A stretch of 64,000 bases of DNA from Sphingomonas suaedae (GTDB lineage Bacteria > Pseudomonadota > Alphaproteobacteria > Sphingomonadales > Sphingomonadaceae). Positions 8,831 to 17,840 of this stretch are shown here, piece by piece. The notes beneath the pieces were generated by a model. That model saw only the letters and a list, made by a program, of their open reading frames with translations, was not told the DNA's origin and did not search any database. Each line of letters begins with the position of its first letter. The first letter of the stretch is position 1. The position numbers and the translations under genes were made by a program. Location: contig NZ_CP042239.1 in assembly GCF_007833215.1 (NCBI RefSeq), positions 372,001-436,000 on the forward strand. Reading direction: 5' to 3'.

Positions 8831-9496
8831 TTAGTGGTTTTCGCGGGCCGAGGCGCGGGCGTCGAGCAGATCGAACAGGCCGCGATGCTGGGCCAGCATC
8901 TGCTGCGCGCCGAACATCATCGCCCGCTCGATCGGCAGCGAGGCGGCGAGCGCGTCGATCACCGTCGCCGTCTCGAACGCCGGAGGCAATTGGCAGGGTG
9001 TCGGGTCGATGCCGAGCCGCTCCGCCGCGATATCGAGCATGTGGCGGATCGCAGGCCAGTCGAGCGCGAGCGCGATCGCGGTGCCGTCGGCGCAGCCGGT
9101 GCGGTCCGACTGGGCGAGCATGTCGAGCGCATGGCGTTGCGCGGTGAGGCACGCTTCCGACGCGGCCTGACCCGGCGTGCTGGGCAGCGGCCCCGCTGCG
9201 GCGACGATGCGGACCAGATAGGCGCGTTCGGCGGCGAAGCCCTGGACCGCTTCGGCCAGCCAGGCAGCGGTGGCGGGTTGGCGCGAGTGATCCGCCGCGA
9301 GCTCGAAAATATCGGGATGACGCGCGTGCAGGATACAGATCTGGTGCGCGAAATCGGAAAGGTCGCGCATCAGCGCAACGCCCTGGCTCAGTCGGGCGAG
9401 ATAGGGGTGCACCGCACTGCCATCGGCAGACACGAGCGCGGTCAGCGTGCCCGATGCACCGCTCAGCCCTGCTGTCCGTACCGTTTCGAGCGCCAT
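8831..9496 (-). CDS. conserved hypothetical protein (Ala-rich, helical)
   Basis: A 221-residue soluble protein with no signal peptide and no membrane segment, rich in Ala and Leu and apparently all helical. I do not recognise a catalytic motif. The start at 9496 is chosen because the composition upstream no longer looks coding, and a compact hairpin (9517-9533) sits in what would be the leader. It lies between MoxR and a CsgG-like gene on the same strand, with gaps of about 70 and 190 bp that do not suggest tight coupling. It looks like a lineage-restricted protein. Confidence 0.6.
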   Translation of the reverse strand: MALETVRTAGLSGASGTLTALVSADGSAVHPYLARLSQGVALMRDLSDFAHQICILHARHPDIFELAADHSRQPATAAWLAEAVQGFAAERAYLVRIVAAAGPLPSTPGQAASEACLTAQRHALDMLAQSDRTGCADGTAIALALDWPAIRHMLDIAAERLGIDPTPCQLPPAFETATVIDALAASLPIERAMMFGAQQMLAQHRGLFDLLDARASARENH

Positions 9497-9516
9497 AGGT
9501 CCCCACAAAGCAACAG

Positions 9517-9533
9517 CGCCGGACCATCCGGCG
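9517..9533 (-). other. short perfect hairpin in the leader of the gene ending at 8831
   Basis: A 7-bp perfect stem (CGCCGGA / TCCGGCG) with a 3-nt loop lies 20 bp upstream of the start codon at 9496. It could be a weak terminator for the CsgG-like gene or a leader structure; no T tract follows. Confidence 0.35.
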
Positions 9534-9687
9534 TCTTGGGGTCTGCTTTGCCCGGCAGGTCTATACCGAAGCGCGTAAAGACCTGGTTGATCGCGCGTTA
9601 AGTGAGTTTTCGGAATTGGCGGGATCCCGCGACGTGGAAAGGGGGCGACGCGCAAGGGCGCCGACCCCGTTTCCCGTCTGCGCTGGA

Positions 9688-10515
9688 TCAGCGACGTGCG
9701 GGGGGCGCAGCCGCTGCGGCGTCGTCGGGCAGGCCGCCCAGTTCGTACACCAGCTTGGTATAGGCATCGAGATAGGCGAGCACGATCACCTGACCGATAT
9801 CGGTATTCTGATAGCCGCTGCCGCCCGCTGCAGCGAACCCGCCCCACCAGCCGCCACCGCCGCCGCCGCCAAAGCCGATATCGGTCTTGCGGGCATAGCC
9901 CTCGGTCAGTGCCTTTTCCTCGGTCGTGCGCGCATCGACGATCGACAGGGTGACGTTGGCCTCTTTCTTCTTGACGTTGATGCTGCCCGCGATGGCGCCG
10001 AGACCGCCCAGGCGACGGCCGAACAGTCCGGCGACGGCACCAAGGCCGCCGCCCCCCGAATCCTGGTTGCCTGAAACGATATCGGGCTGAAGGAAATAGT
10101 CAGCGGTGCGGACCTGGCCCTTGCCGATATTCTGGCCGCCCTGCATCTCGCCCTGTTCCTGCAGCGCGCGCTCCATCGCGCGGCTCTGCATCGCGCGACC
10201 GCGATTGACGATGGTGAAACAGCCCGACTGCTGGATGAAGACCTTCAGGATCGCTTCGGGGCTGCCCAGCTTGAGCTCGCGCCACCATTGATTGTCCGGT
10301 TCGACGATCGCGACAGTGCCCAGATTGCGGGTGCAGCGCGGAATCTCGCGCTGGCCGCGCTCCTGATCGCGGCGGCCCGACGATGCGCCCTTGGTGGTGC
10401 CGTCCTTATAGGTCTTGCCCGACGAGCTGGTCGCGGTCTGGGCCGATGCGGCGATCGGCCCGGCGGCCATCGAGACCAGAGCCGTTGCGGCGATGAGATT
10501 GCGGACGACACGCAT
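9688..10515 (-). CDS. CsgG/HfaB-family secreted protein
   Basis: A 275-residue exported protein with a Sec signal peptide (cleavage near ASAQ, residue about 26). The body resembles the CsgG fold: an RNLGTVAI-like strand, a VFIQQSGCFTIVNRG segment and a DYFLQPDIV segment are characteristic of this curli-secretion and holdfast-anchor family. The lipobox Cys of classical CsgG is absent, so it may be soluble or periplasmic. A Gly-rich patch (about residue 220) and an Ala/Pro tail are unusual. No curli subunit genes are nearby, so the role is unclear. Confidence 0.75.
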   Translation of the reverse strand: MRVVRNLIAATALVSMAAGPIAASAQTATSSSGKTYKDGTTKGASSGRRDQERGQREIPRCTRNLGTVAIVEPDNQWWRELKLGSPEAILKVFIQQSGCFTIVNRGRAMQSRAMERALQEQGEMQGGQNIGKGQVRTADYFLQPDIVSGNQDSGGGGLGAVAGLFGRRLGGLGAIAGSINVKKKEANVTLSIVDARTTEEKALTEGYARKTDIGFGGGGGGGWWGGFAAAGGSGYQNTDIGQVIVLAYLDAYTKLVYELGGLPDDAAAAAPPARR

Positions 10516-10688
10516 GAAATAATCCTCCCTTGCAGGGGCGTTCTACCCCGAAAAGCTGGCGGCGACGGTGCCGTGCGGCATGGTCGCATACAACTGATAC
10601 GCTCTGACAATGAGGGTACCCCTCCGGGGCTAGGTCATACCGCAACCGTTCCGAACGTGCATCGGAAAAAGGCAGGCGAGGGTCCCGG

Positions 10689-11168
10689 TTATGGGGATGA
10701 GGGGGCGATCGTCGCGTGCGTCGTCCTGCCGCCCTCGATCGTCCAGATATCGCCGAAATCCTCATGCGCGAGATCGGCGGGCCGCGTGCCGCCCAGTTGC
10801 GCGACGATGTCCGGTACGGTGTTGCTGTGCCCCACGATCAGCACCGGACAGGCCGATGCCCTGGCGCGGGCCACCACGCCCGGCGTGTCGCGCGGATCAT
10901 AGGTCTGCACCGCGATGCTGCGACCTGCCGCCAGCGGCGCTGCGGTCTGGCGCGTGCGCTTGTAATCGCTGACCAGAATCGCGCACAGCCGCTTCCCCCG
11001 AAACCAGCGCCCCAGCGCCTCCGCGCGCGCTACGCCCTGCGGCAACAGGTCCGGGTCCTTCTCCCCGGCAGGCGTATCGAAATGCCGGACGACATGGATG
11101 GTTTGCGGAGCCGTGCCAGCCAGCGCGGGGCCGGCGAGGCAGGCGAGGGCGAGGATCAGGCGACGCAT
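10689..11168 (-). CDS. exported histidine phosphatase (SixA-like)
   Basis: A 159-residue member of the histidine phosphatase superfamily with a signal peptide (residues 1-18, AxA cleavage). The catalytic RH pair is in VVRHFDT (about residue 29) in place of the more usual RHG. The second catalytic His is in IVGHSNT (about 113), and an acidic residue occurs in the HEDFG region. SixA-type proteins dephosphorylate phosphohistidine or small phosphate esters, but the signal peptide puts this one outside the cytoplasm. It is divergent from lepA. Confidence 0.83.
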   Translation of the reverse strand: MRRLILALACLAGPALAGTAPQTIHVVRHFDTPAGEKDPDLLPQGVARAEALGRWFRGKRLCAILVSDYKRTRQTAAPLAAGRSIAVQTYDPRDTPGVVARARASACPVLIVGHSNTVPDIVAQLGGTRPADLAHEDFGDIWTIEGGRTTHATIAPSSP

Positions 11169-11233
11169 CCCGCTACACTGATCCTACGGGGCATCTTCCG
11201 CAACCCCGCCACCCCTGCTAACGCGCGCGGTCT

Positions 11234-13042
11234 ATGGCAACCGACCTTTCCCGTATCCGCAATTTTTCGATCATCGCGCATATCGACCATGGCAAGTCGA
11301 CGCTGGCCGATCGGCTGATCCAGCGCACCGGCGGGCTTACCGCGCGCGAGATGAGCGAGCAGGTGCTCGACAATATGGAGATCGAAAAGGAGCGCGGCAT
11401 CACCATCAAGGCGCAGACCGTGCGCCTCGACTGGAAGGGGCCGGACGGGCTCGATTACGTCCTCAACCTGATGGACACGCCGGGGCATGTCGATTTCGCC
11501 TATGAGGTGAGCCGGAGCCTGGCGGCGTGCGAGGGCGCGCTGCTGGTGGTGGATGCCGCGCAGGGGGTCGAGGCGCAGACCCTCGCCAATGTCTATCAGT
11601 CGATCGAGCACGACCATGAGATCGTGCCGGTGATCAACAAGATCGATCTGCCCAGCGCCGAACCCGAAAAGGTGCGCAACGAGATTGAGGAGGTGATCGG
11701 CATCGACGCATCGGGCGCGGTGCTCGCCTCGGCCAAGTCGGGCATTGGCATCGACGAGATCCTGAACGCAGTGGTGGAGCGCATCCCGGCGCCAAAGGGT
11801 AATCCGGATGCCCCGCTCAAGGCAATGCTGGTCGACAGCTGGTACGACCCCTATCTGGGCGTCGTCATCCTCGTCCGCGTGATCGACGGCACGCTGAAAA
11901 AGGGCCAGCAGGTCAAGTTCATGCAGAGCGGCACCACGCATCTGGTGGACCGCGTCGGCTGTTTCCGGCCGAAGATCGAACAGCTTGCGGACCTTGGCCC
12001 CGGCGAGATCGGCTTCATCACCGCTCAGATCAAGGAAGTGGCGCAGGCGCGCGTCGGCGACACGCTGACCGATGCGAAGAAGCCCGCAGTCGAAGCATTG
12101 CCAGGCTTCAAGGAAGTCCAGCCAGTGGTGTTCTGCGGCCTGTTCCCGGTCGATGCCAATGATTTCGAGAAATTGCGCGAAAGCATCAGCAAGCTGCGGC
12201 TGAACGATGCCAGCTTCAGCTTCGAGATGGAGACATCGGCGGCGCTCGGTTTCGGCTTCCGTTGTGGGTTCCTCGGCCTGCTGCACCTGGAGATCATCCA
12301 GGAACGGCTGATGCGCGAGTACGACCTCGACCTGATCACTACCGCGCCGTCGGTGGTGTACCAGATCGAGCTGACGCATGGCGGCGGGCATATCGAACTG
12401 CACAATCCCGCCGACATGCCCGAGCCGAACAAGATCGAGAGCATCGCCGAACCGTGGATTCAGGCGGTGATCTATGTCCCCGACGAATATCTCGGATCGA
12501 TCCTGAAACTGTGCCAGGACCGGCGCGGGATCCAGAAGAACCTGACCTATGTCGGCGGGCGCGCGCAGGTGACCTATGAACTGCCGCTCAATGAGGTGGT
12601 GTTCGATTTTTACGATCGGCTGAAATCGCTCTCCAAGGGCTATGCCAGCTTCGATTATGAACAGATCGGCTATCGCGAGGGCGATCTGGTCAAGATGGGC
12701 ATCCTCGTCAACGAAGAGCCGGTCGATGCGCTGAGCATGATCGTCCACCGCGCCACTGCGGAAGTGCGCGGCCGCGGCATGGTCGAGCGATTGAAGGAAC
12801 TGATCCCGCGCCATCTGTTCAAAATCCCGATCCAGGCGGCGATCGGCGGCAAGGTGATCGCGCGCGAGACGATCAGCGCGATGCGCAAGGACGTGACCGC
12901 CAAATGCTATGGCGGCGACGCAACGCGCAAGCGCAAGCTGCTGGACAAGCAGAAAAAGGGCAAGGCGAAGATGCGCGAGTACGGTTCGGTCAGCATCCCG
13001 CAGGAAGCGTTCATCGCTGCGCTGCGGATGGGCGAGGAATAG
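11234..13042 (+). CDS. lepA: elongation factor 4 (ribosomal back-translocase)
   Basis: LepA/EF4 is a translational GTPase that acts on stalled or mistranslocated ribosomes. At 602 residues it is standard length. G1 is AHIDHGKST (about residue 17), G3 is DTPGHVDF (about 81) and G4 is NKID (about 135). The family-specific C-terminal domain ends with a Lys-rich stretch ([15 protein letters not shown]) and the SIPQEAF motif. A structured RNA with a strong terminator follows immediately, so transcription probably ends at about 13,176. Confidence 0.98.
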   Translation: MATDLSRIRNFSIIAHIDHGKSTLADRLIQRTGGLTAREMSEQVLDNMEIEKERGITIKAQTVRLDWKGPDGLDYVLNLMDTPGHVDFAYEVSRSLAACEGALLVVDAAQGVEAQTLANVYQSIEHDHEIVPVINKIDLPSAEPEKVRNEIEEVIGIDASGAVLASAKSGIGIDEILNAVVERIPAPKGNPDAPLKAMLVDSWYDPYLGVVILVRVIDGTLKKGQQVKFMQSGTTHLVDRVGCFRPKIEQLADLGPGEIGFITAQIKEVAQARVGDTLTDAKKPAVEALPGFKEVQPVVFCGLFPVDANDFEKLRESISKLRLNDASFSFEMETSAALGFGFRCGFLGLLHLEIIQERLMREYDLDLITTAPSVVYQIELTHGGGHIELHNPADMPEPNKIESIAEPWIQAVIYVPDEYLGSILKLCQDRRGIQKNLTYVGGRAQVTYELPLNEVVFDFYDRLKSLSKGYASFDYEQIGYREGDLVKMGILVNEEPVDALSMIVHRATAEVRGRGMVERLKELIPRHLFKIPIQAAIGGKVIARETISAMRKDVTAKCYGGDATRKRKLLDKQKKGKAKMREYGSVSIPQEAFIAALRMGEE

Positions 13043-13052
13043 GAAAAAAAGG

Positions 13053-13176
13053 GCGCGTCAGAAAGCGACCGTGGAACGCATCGGCGAACCCGGGCATTCA
13101 ATGGCCATGCGGTGACGCATCATCCCCTGAGCCTTTACGGGGCGCCGGGCCGAACAGGCCCGGCGCCCCCTTTTTT
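13053..13176 (+). ncRNA. candidate structured RNA, copy A (3'UTR sRNA or leader)
   Basis: About 124 nt starting 10 nt after the lepA stop. The outer stem GCGTC (13055-13059) / GACGC (13114-13118) and inner ACC/GGT pairs (13068-13070 with 13111-13113) enclose a variable middle. A C-rich linker (CATCCCCTGA) then leads to a perfect 13-bp terminator stem and a T tract. The same layout, with the two GCGTC/GACGC halves spanning exactly 64 nt, recurs at 15712-15839 despite a different interior. I read it as a repeated sRNA or regulatory RNA family. I cannot name an Rfam family. Confidence 0.6.
13139..13176 (+). terminator. strong Rho-independent terminator after lepA
   Basis: A perfect 13-bp GC stem (13139-13151 with 13157-13169), a 5-nt loop GAACA and six T residues at 13171-13176. 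It terminates lepA and RNA copy A. Confidence 0.93.
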
Positions 13177-13257
13177 GTTCGGCGCGGCAGGGATATGCGT
13201 GGAACCTGCGCGAATGCTGGGGCATTTGTCCGCCCAAGGGGGCATTTTCGTTTCACC

Positions 13258-15087
13258 ATGCCGGACCAGGCTTTTGCAATCGCGCTGATCGGGGCGCTCG
13301 GAATCGGCGCACAATGGGTTGCATGGCGCACCGGCTGGCCGGCGATCGCGCTAATGCTTGCTGCCGGCGTGATCGCCGGGCCGGTCACGGGATTGATCGA
13401 TCCCGAGCATGTCTTCGGCGAACTGCTGGAGCCGATGGTCTCCATCGCCGTCGCGCTGATCCTGTTCGAAGGCGGGCTCAGCCTCAACCTGCGCGAGTTG
13501 CGCAAGACCGAGGGCGCGGTGACACGCCTCGTCGTGCTGGGCGTGCCGATCGGTTGGGCGCTTGGTGCGCTCGCCTGCTATTATGTCGCAGGACTGGTCT
13601 GGCCGGTCGCGATCCTGTTCGGCGGGATTCTCGTGGTCACCGGTCCCACGGTAGTGATTCCCTTGCTGCGCCAGAGCAATGTCGCGGCCCGGCCGCGAGC
13701 GATCCTCAAATGGGAAGGCATCGTCAACGACCCCTTCGGGGCGCTGTGCGCGGTGCTGACCTACGAGTATCTTCGCCGGGCGGGCGAAGGCGCGACCCTG
13801 TTCGAGGTGACTCTCGCGCTGGTCGGGGCGGTCGTGATCGCCGGACTGATCGGATATGGCGCCGCGCGCGCGGTGGCCTGGGCCTTTCCGCGCGGATATG
13901 TCCCGGAATATCTCAAGGCGCCGATCCTGGTCGTCGCGGTGATCGGCACATTTGTCGGATCGAATGCCATCCAGTCGGAAACCGGGCTGTTCGCAGTCAC
14001 CCTGTTCGGCATCGCGCTCGCCAACATGCACCTCGACAGCCTGCGCGACATCCATCCGTTCAAGGAGAATGTGACCGTCCTGTTGATTTCGGGCGTGTTC
14101 GTTATCCTGTCCGCGTCGCTCGATTTCGATGCCGTGCGTCAGTTCGAATGGCGCTTCCTCGCCTTCCTCGCGGCGATCCTGTTCCTCGTCCGCCCCGCGA
14201 CGGTGTTGCTCAGCCTCGCCTTCAGCCGCATTCCGTGGAACGAGCGGCTGCTGATCGCATGGATCGCGCCGCGCGGCATCGTCGCGGTCGCGATCTCGGG
14301 CCTGTTCGCGCTGCATCTGCGGGAGTTGGGCTATAGCGACGGCGGCATCCTGGTCAGCCTGTCGTTCCTGATCGTCACCGGCACCATCCTCGCGCACGGG
14401 TTCAGTATTCGCCACGTGGCGCGCTGGCTCAAGGTGACGGGCGCCGAGAAACAGGGGCTGCTGCTGGTCGGCAGCACCAGCTGGAGCCTCAAGCTCGCGG
14501 AGCAGCTTCGCCAGCTCGAGGTGCCGGTGACCATCGCAGACGCGAGCTGGCAGCGGCTGACCCCTGCGCGTCAGGCCGGTATCCCGACCTTCCATGGCGA
14601 AATCCTCGCCGAAACGACCGAGGATCAGCTCGACATGAGCCAGTTTCAGGTGCTCGCCGCGACCTCGACGAACGAGGCTTATAACGCCCTGGTCTGCACC
14701 GAGTTCGCGCCCGAGATCGGCCGCGATTCGGTCTATCAGCTGGGGGATGCGAGCGACGACGATCCGCGCAGCCTGCCCGAAAGTCTGCGCGGGCGCGCGA
14801 TGTTCGCGTCCGGCCTGGGCGTCGAGGAAATTCTGGAGCGCGAGGCGCAGGGCTGGGAATTTCGCAAGACCAAGATCGGCGAGCATTATGATTTCGAGAG
14901 CGCCAAGGCGGCGCTTCCGGAGGGCGGTGACATGCTGATGCTTGTGCGCAAGAATGGCAGTCTGCGGTTCTTCACTCATGCGTCGCGACCGACGCCACAG
15001 CCGGGCGACACCGCGATTTCCTTTGGCCCGCCGCGAAAGCGCGCGGCCCGGAAGAAGAAGGAAGAGGTGACAGGGGAAGCGGCATGA
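13258..15087 (+). CDS. cation:proton antiporter, CPA1/NhaP-type with cytoplasmic nucleotide-binding-like domain
   Basis: Inner-membrane Na+(K+)/H+ exchanger. About twelve hydrophobic segments fill residues 1-400. The antiporter signature regions GGLSLNLREL (about 75), KWEGIVNDPFG (about 155, with the essential Asp) and WIAPRGIVAVA (about 335) are visible. A TrkA-N-like cytoplasmic domain occupies residues 400-590 (LLLVGSTSWSLKLAEQL), followed by a Lys/Arg-rich tail. At 609 residues it suits this subclass. The ATG at 13258 is chosen because everything upstream in frame is the terminator region. It overlaps the OmpA gene by 4 bp. Confidence 0.9.
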   Translation: MPDQAFAIALIGALGIGAQWVAWRTGWPAIALMLAAGVIAGPVTGLIDPEHVFGELLEPMVSIAVALILFEGGLSLNLRELRKTEGAVTRLVVLGVPIGWALGALACYYVAGLVWPVAILFGGILVVTGPTVVIPLLRQSNVAARPRAILKWEGIVNDPFGALCAVLTYEYLRRAGEGATLFEVTLALVGAVVIAGLIGYGAARAVAWAFPRGYVPEYLKAPILVVAVIGTFVGSNAIQSETGLFAVTLFGIALANMHLDSLRDIHPFKENVTVLLISGVFVILSASLDFDAVRQFEWRFLAFLAAILFLVRPATVLLSLAFSRIPWNERLLIAWIAPRGIVAVAISGLFALHLRELGYSDGGILVSLSFLIVTGTILAHGFSIRHVARWLKVTGAEKQGLLLVGSTSWSLKLAEQLRQLEVPVTIADASWQRLTPARQAGIPTFHGEILAETTEDQLDMSQFQVLAATSTNEAYNALVCTEFAPEIGRDSVYQLGDASDDDPRSLPESLRGRAMFASGLGVEEILEREAQGWEFRKTKIGEHYDFESAKAALPEGGDMLMLVRKNGSLRFFTHASRPTPQPGDTAISFGPPRKRAARKKKEEVTGEAA

Positions 15088-15710
15088 AGCGATTGGCGAG
15101 GACTGCTATTATCCTGGGGGCGACCGCGCTGCTGACCGCGTGCGACCCGCCGGCGGGAAATGCGATCGCGGTAAACGAAGTGACGGCGCCGGAACGCGCC
15201 GACGATACCGTAGCAAACAGGGCAGATGCCGATGCGGCAAAGTCGATCCTGCGCCCGGTCGAGGATGAGGTCGCGCCACCCGAACCGCCCCCGGTCGAGC
15301 CGGTCTCGCTCACGATTTCCTTTGCCGATCGCGGTATAACGCTCTCCGATGATGCCAAAACCGCGCTTGATGGCCTGATCGCGGCACCGGCTATGGTCAC
15401 AGGCGGAGCGATCACGCTGCGCGGCCATAGCGACAGCCGCGGCCATGATGGCGACAATCTGGTGGCGTCACGTCGCCGCGCCGAGGCGGTCGCCGACTAT
15501 CTGCTCGAAAAGGGCGTGCCGCGTGAGCGCATGACGGTGATCGCGCTCGGCGAGAACCGGCCGGTCGCGCCCAATGCGAAGCCCGATGGCTCCGACGATC
15601 CCGAAGGACGCGCCCGCAACCGCCGGGTGGAAGTGGAGGTCCAGCCGCCGCCCGTTCTCGAGGCCGGGGAAGACGCACCAATCTCCAACGCCGCGACGGC
15701 GGAGGAGTGA
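15084..15710 (+). CDS. OmpA-family outer-membrane lipoprotein
   Basis: A 208-residue lipoprotein with lipobox LTAC (Cys20), an acidic and Pro-rich linker (about 50-75), and a C-terminal OmpA-like peptidoglycan-binding domain (about 80-190). That domain carries the signature region from GHSDSRG through N-x-x-x-S-x-x-R-A to the N-R-R-V-E-V-E-V ending. This is the Pal/YiaD pattern: anchored in the outer membrane and bound to the wall. The ATG overlaps the antiporter stop (ATGA), so the two are co-translated. RNA copy B begins one base after its stop. Confidence 0.88.
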   Translation: MKRLARTAIILGATALLTACDPPAGNAIAVNEVTAPERADDTVANRADADAAKSILRPVEDEVAPPEPPPVEPVSLTISFADRGITLSDDAKTALDGLIAAPAMVTGGAITLRGHSDSRGHDGDNLVASRRRAEAVADYLLEKGVPRERMTVIALGENRPVAPNAKPDGSDDPEGRARNRRVEVEVQPPPVLEAGEDAPISNAATAEE

Positions 15711-15711
15711 T

Positions 15712-15839
15712 GCGCGTCAGAGTCTGACCGTGGCGGCGCGGGCGCAACCTTCCCACAAACGGGGCGTGCGGAGACGCATTCATCCCCTCCTGAACTCCAC
15801 GGGGCGCCCCGGGCTTTAGGCTCGCGGCGCCCCGCTTTT
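15712..15839 (+). ncRNA. candidate structured RNA, copy B (3'UTR sRNA or leader)
   Basis: About 128 nt directly after the OmpA stop. It begins with the same GCGCGTCAGA as copy A and has GCGTC (15714-15718) pairing with GACGC (15773-15777), again spanning 64 nt. CCG (15728-15730) can pair with CGG (15769-15771). The interior differs from copy A. The C-rich linker here is CATCCCCTCCTGAA, which includes an anti-Shine-Dalgarno-like CCCCTCCT. A GGGGCGCC-based terminator closes it. The promoter is unknown; it may be processed from the upstream mRNA. Confidence 0.6.
15800..15839 (+). terminator. Rho-independent terminator after the OmpA gene
   Basis: A 9-bp perfect outer stem (15800-15808 with 15826-15834), an inner GC helix around a TTTA loop, and a short T tract at 15836-15839. 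Confidence 0.85.
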
Positions 15840-15944
15840 CATGTGCCTGTCCCCTAGGTGCATGAGAAGCGGGCGTTAACCCTTTTACCTGGCCTTAACC
15901 CTGTAGGCGTAGGCGGGGGGAAGGCTGATTGAGGGGACTTCGCC

Positions 15945-17840
15945 TTGCGCATTCTGATCGTGGACGATGAGCCGGGGATGCACGACTCCTACCGCCAGTG
16001 CTTCAAGAGCCGGGGCGCGGGGGGCGGGCAGGGTGCCGCACTGGACGCAATGGCGGCTGAATTGTTTGGCGACGATGACGCGGCGCCGGTTGCCGAGAGC
16101 GAGACGGTCGCGTTCGAGCCTGTCCATTGTATGCAGGGCCTCGACGGCGTCGAGGCCGTGGCGCGCTCGATCGAGCGCGGCGAGCGGTTCGCCGTCGCCT
16201 TTATCGATGTGCGGATGCCGCCGGGCATCGATGGCAAGGAAACCGCCAAGCGCATCCGCGCGCTCGATCCCGATATCAATCTGGTGATCGTCACCGGCTA
16301 TTCCGATTTCTCCCCGCTCGAAATCAGCCGCGACGCCGGTCCCGCCGACAAGATCTTCTACATCGCCAAGCCGTTCCAGGTCGAAGAGGTCGTCCAGACC
16401 GCGACCGCGCTGGGCAAGCGCTGGCAGGTCGATCTCGAACTCGCCCAGGCGATGGCCCTGCTTGAGGAGCAGAAGGCCGAACTGGCCGCGAATGAGAGCA
16501 AGGCGACGCATCTCGCCAATCACGACAGCCTGACCGATGCGCCCAACCGGCTCGCCTTCATGCGCGCGTTGACCGATCATGTCCGCGGCCCCGAGACGTT
16601 CGCGATGGCGATGATGGATCTCGACCGGTTCAAGCTGGTCAACGACACGTTCGGCCATCTCGCCGGCGACGAGCTGATCCGCATGGTGTGCGACACGATC
16701 GAGGGCGCAGTGCCGCCGGGCGGCTTCGTCGCGCGGCTGGGCGGCGACGAGTTCGCGGTGCTGATGAAGGTTCCGGGCGAAGGCGCAGCGGTCGAGGCGG
16801 TCGAGAAGCTGCTGAGAGCCTGCGCCACCACCTTTACCGTATTCGGCCATTCGGTTCAGGGGTCGGCTTCGGCTGGGCTGGTCGTTGTCCCGCCGGGAAT
16901 GCAGCATGATCCGATCGACGTAATGCGCCGCGCCGATCTGGCGCTCAATGAGTCGAAGAAATCGGGTCGCGGCGTGGTGCGCGTGTTCGATGAGAGCATG
17001 GACGAATCGATCCGCTTCCGGCGCCAGATCGAGGGCGGCCTGTCCAAGGCGATCGCCAATGGCGAACTGCGGCTGGTGTTTCAGCCGATCGTCGCGCGCG
17101 AAAAGCTGGAAATCGTCGCTTTCGAGGCGCTGTTGCGCTGGAAGAGCCCCGAATATGGCAACATCTCGCCCGCCATGTTCATTCCGATCGCCGAGGAATC
17201 GAACCTGATCCACGAGCTGGGCGACTGGGTGATCGACGAGGCGCTTGAGATGCTCCAGCAATGGCCGGGGCAATATGTCTCGGTCAATTTCTCGCCGCGC
17301 CAGTTTCGCCGCCAGAATTTTGTCGGCCATGTCGTCGAGCGGGTGCAGCGCGCCGGGATCGAGCCGCACCGCGTGCAGATCGAAATCACGGAGACCGCGA
17401 TCTTCGACAATGCCGAGCGCGCCGCCGACACCCTCTATCGCCTGCGCCAGATGGGCTTTCGCATCGCGCTCGACGATTTCGGTACCGGCTATTCGTCGCT
17501 CTACAATATCCGCAAATTCGCGCTGGATTGCCTCAAGATCGACCGCAGCTTCATCGACGGGATGGGCAAGGAGCGCGAGAGCGCAGCGATCGTCCATTCG
17601 ATCATCCATCTCGGCCGTGCGCTGGGGCTGGAGGTCGTCGCCGAGGGCGTCGAGACCGAAGCGCATCTCCAGGCGCTCCGCCTCGCCGGATGCAGCCATT
17701 ATCAGGGCTATTATCTCGCCCGCCCGCTGGAAGCCGATGTCGCGACCGAAGTCGCGCATGAGCGCTATATGGCGCCGGACGAGATCGAACCGGCCGCCGA
17801 ACCGCTCGTCGCGATGGCAGGCAACGGCACGCAAGGGTGA
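15945..17840 (+). CDS. REC-GGDEF-EAL response regulator (cyclic-di-GMP signalling)
   Basis: A 631-residue cytoplasmic regulator. A receiver domain with acidic pair D7-D8 and likely phospho-acceptor Asp88 is followed by a GGDEF domain (intact GGDEF at 266-270) and an EAL domain (EAL at 394-396, with the DDFGTGYSS and E-x-V-A-E-G-V-E motifs intact). Both synthesis and hydrolysis of c-di-GMP look chemically possible. The receiver carries an insertion of about 30 residues before the phospho-Asp. Start: a TTG with GAGGGG 9 nt upstream; no closer ATG exists. It overlaps the kinase gene by 4 bp, so the two form a cognate pair. Confidence 0.9.
   Translation: MRILIVDDEPGMHDSYRQCFKSRGAGGGQGAALDAMAAELFGDDDAAPVAESETVAFEPVHCMQGLDGVEAVARSIERGERFAVAFIDVRMPPGIDGKETAKRIRALDPDINLVIVTGYSDFSPLEISRDAGPADKIFYIAKPFQVEEVVQTATALGKRWQVDLELAQAMALLEEQKAELAANESKATHLANHDSLTDAPNRLAFMRALTDHVRGPETFAMAMMDLDRFKLVNDTFGHLAGDELIRMVCDTIEGAVPPGGFVARLGGDEFAVLMKVPGEGAAVEAVEKLLRACATTFTVFGHSVQGSASAGLVVVPPGMQHDPIDVMRRADLALNESKKSGRGVVRVFDESMDESIRFRRQIEGGLSKAIANGELRLVFQPIVAREKLEIVAFEALLRWKSPEYGNISPAMFIPIAEESNLIHELGDWVIDEALEMLQQWPGQYVSVNFSPRQFRRQNFVGHVVERVQRAGIEPHRVQIEITETAIFDNAERAADTLYRLRQMGFRIALDDFGTGYSSLYNIRKFALDCLKIDRSFIDGMGKERESAAIVHSIIHLGRALGLEVVAEGVETEAHLQALRLAGCSHYQGYYLARPLEADVATEVAHERYMAPDEIEPAAEPLVAMAGNGTQG

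Noticed and set aside
12904..13257. N-terminal extension of the antiporter back into lepA
   Set aside because: It would run through the lepA end and a strong terminator hairpin; the first membrane segment starts right after the ATG at 13258.
15876..15901. TTAACCC direct repeats as a possible CtrA site
   Set aside because: The spacing between TTAA boxes is 15 bp, not the 7 bp of CtrA sites. It may still bind something, but I cannot support CtrA.
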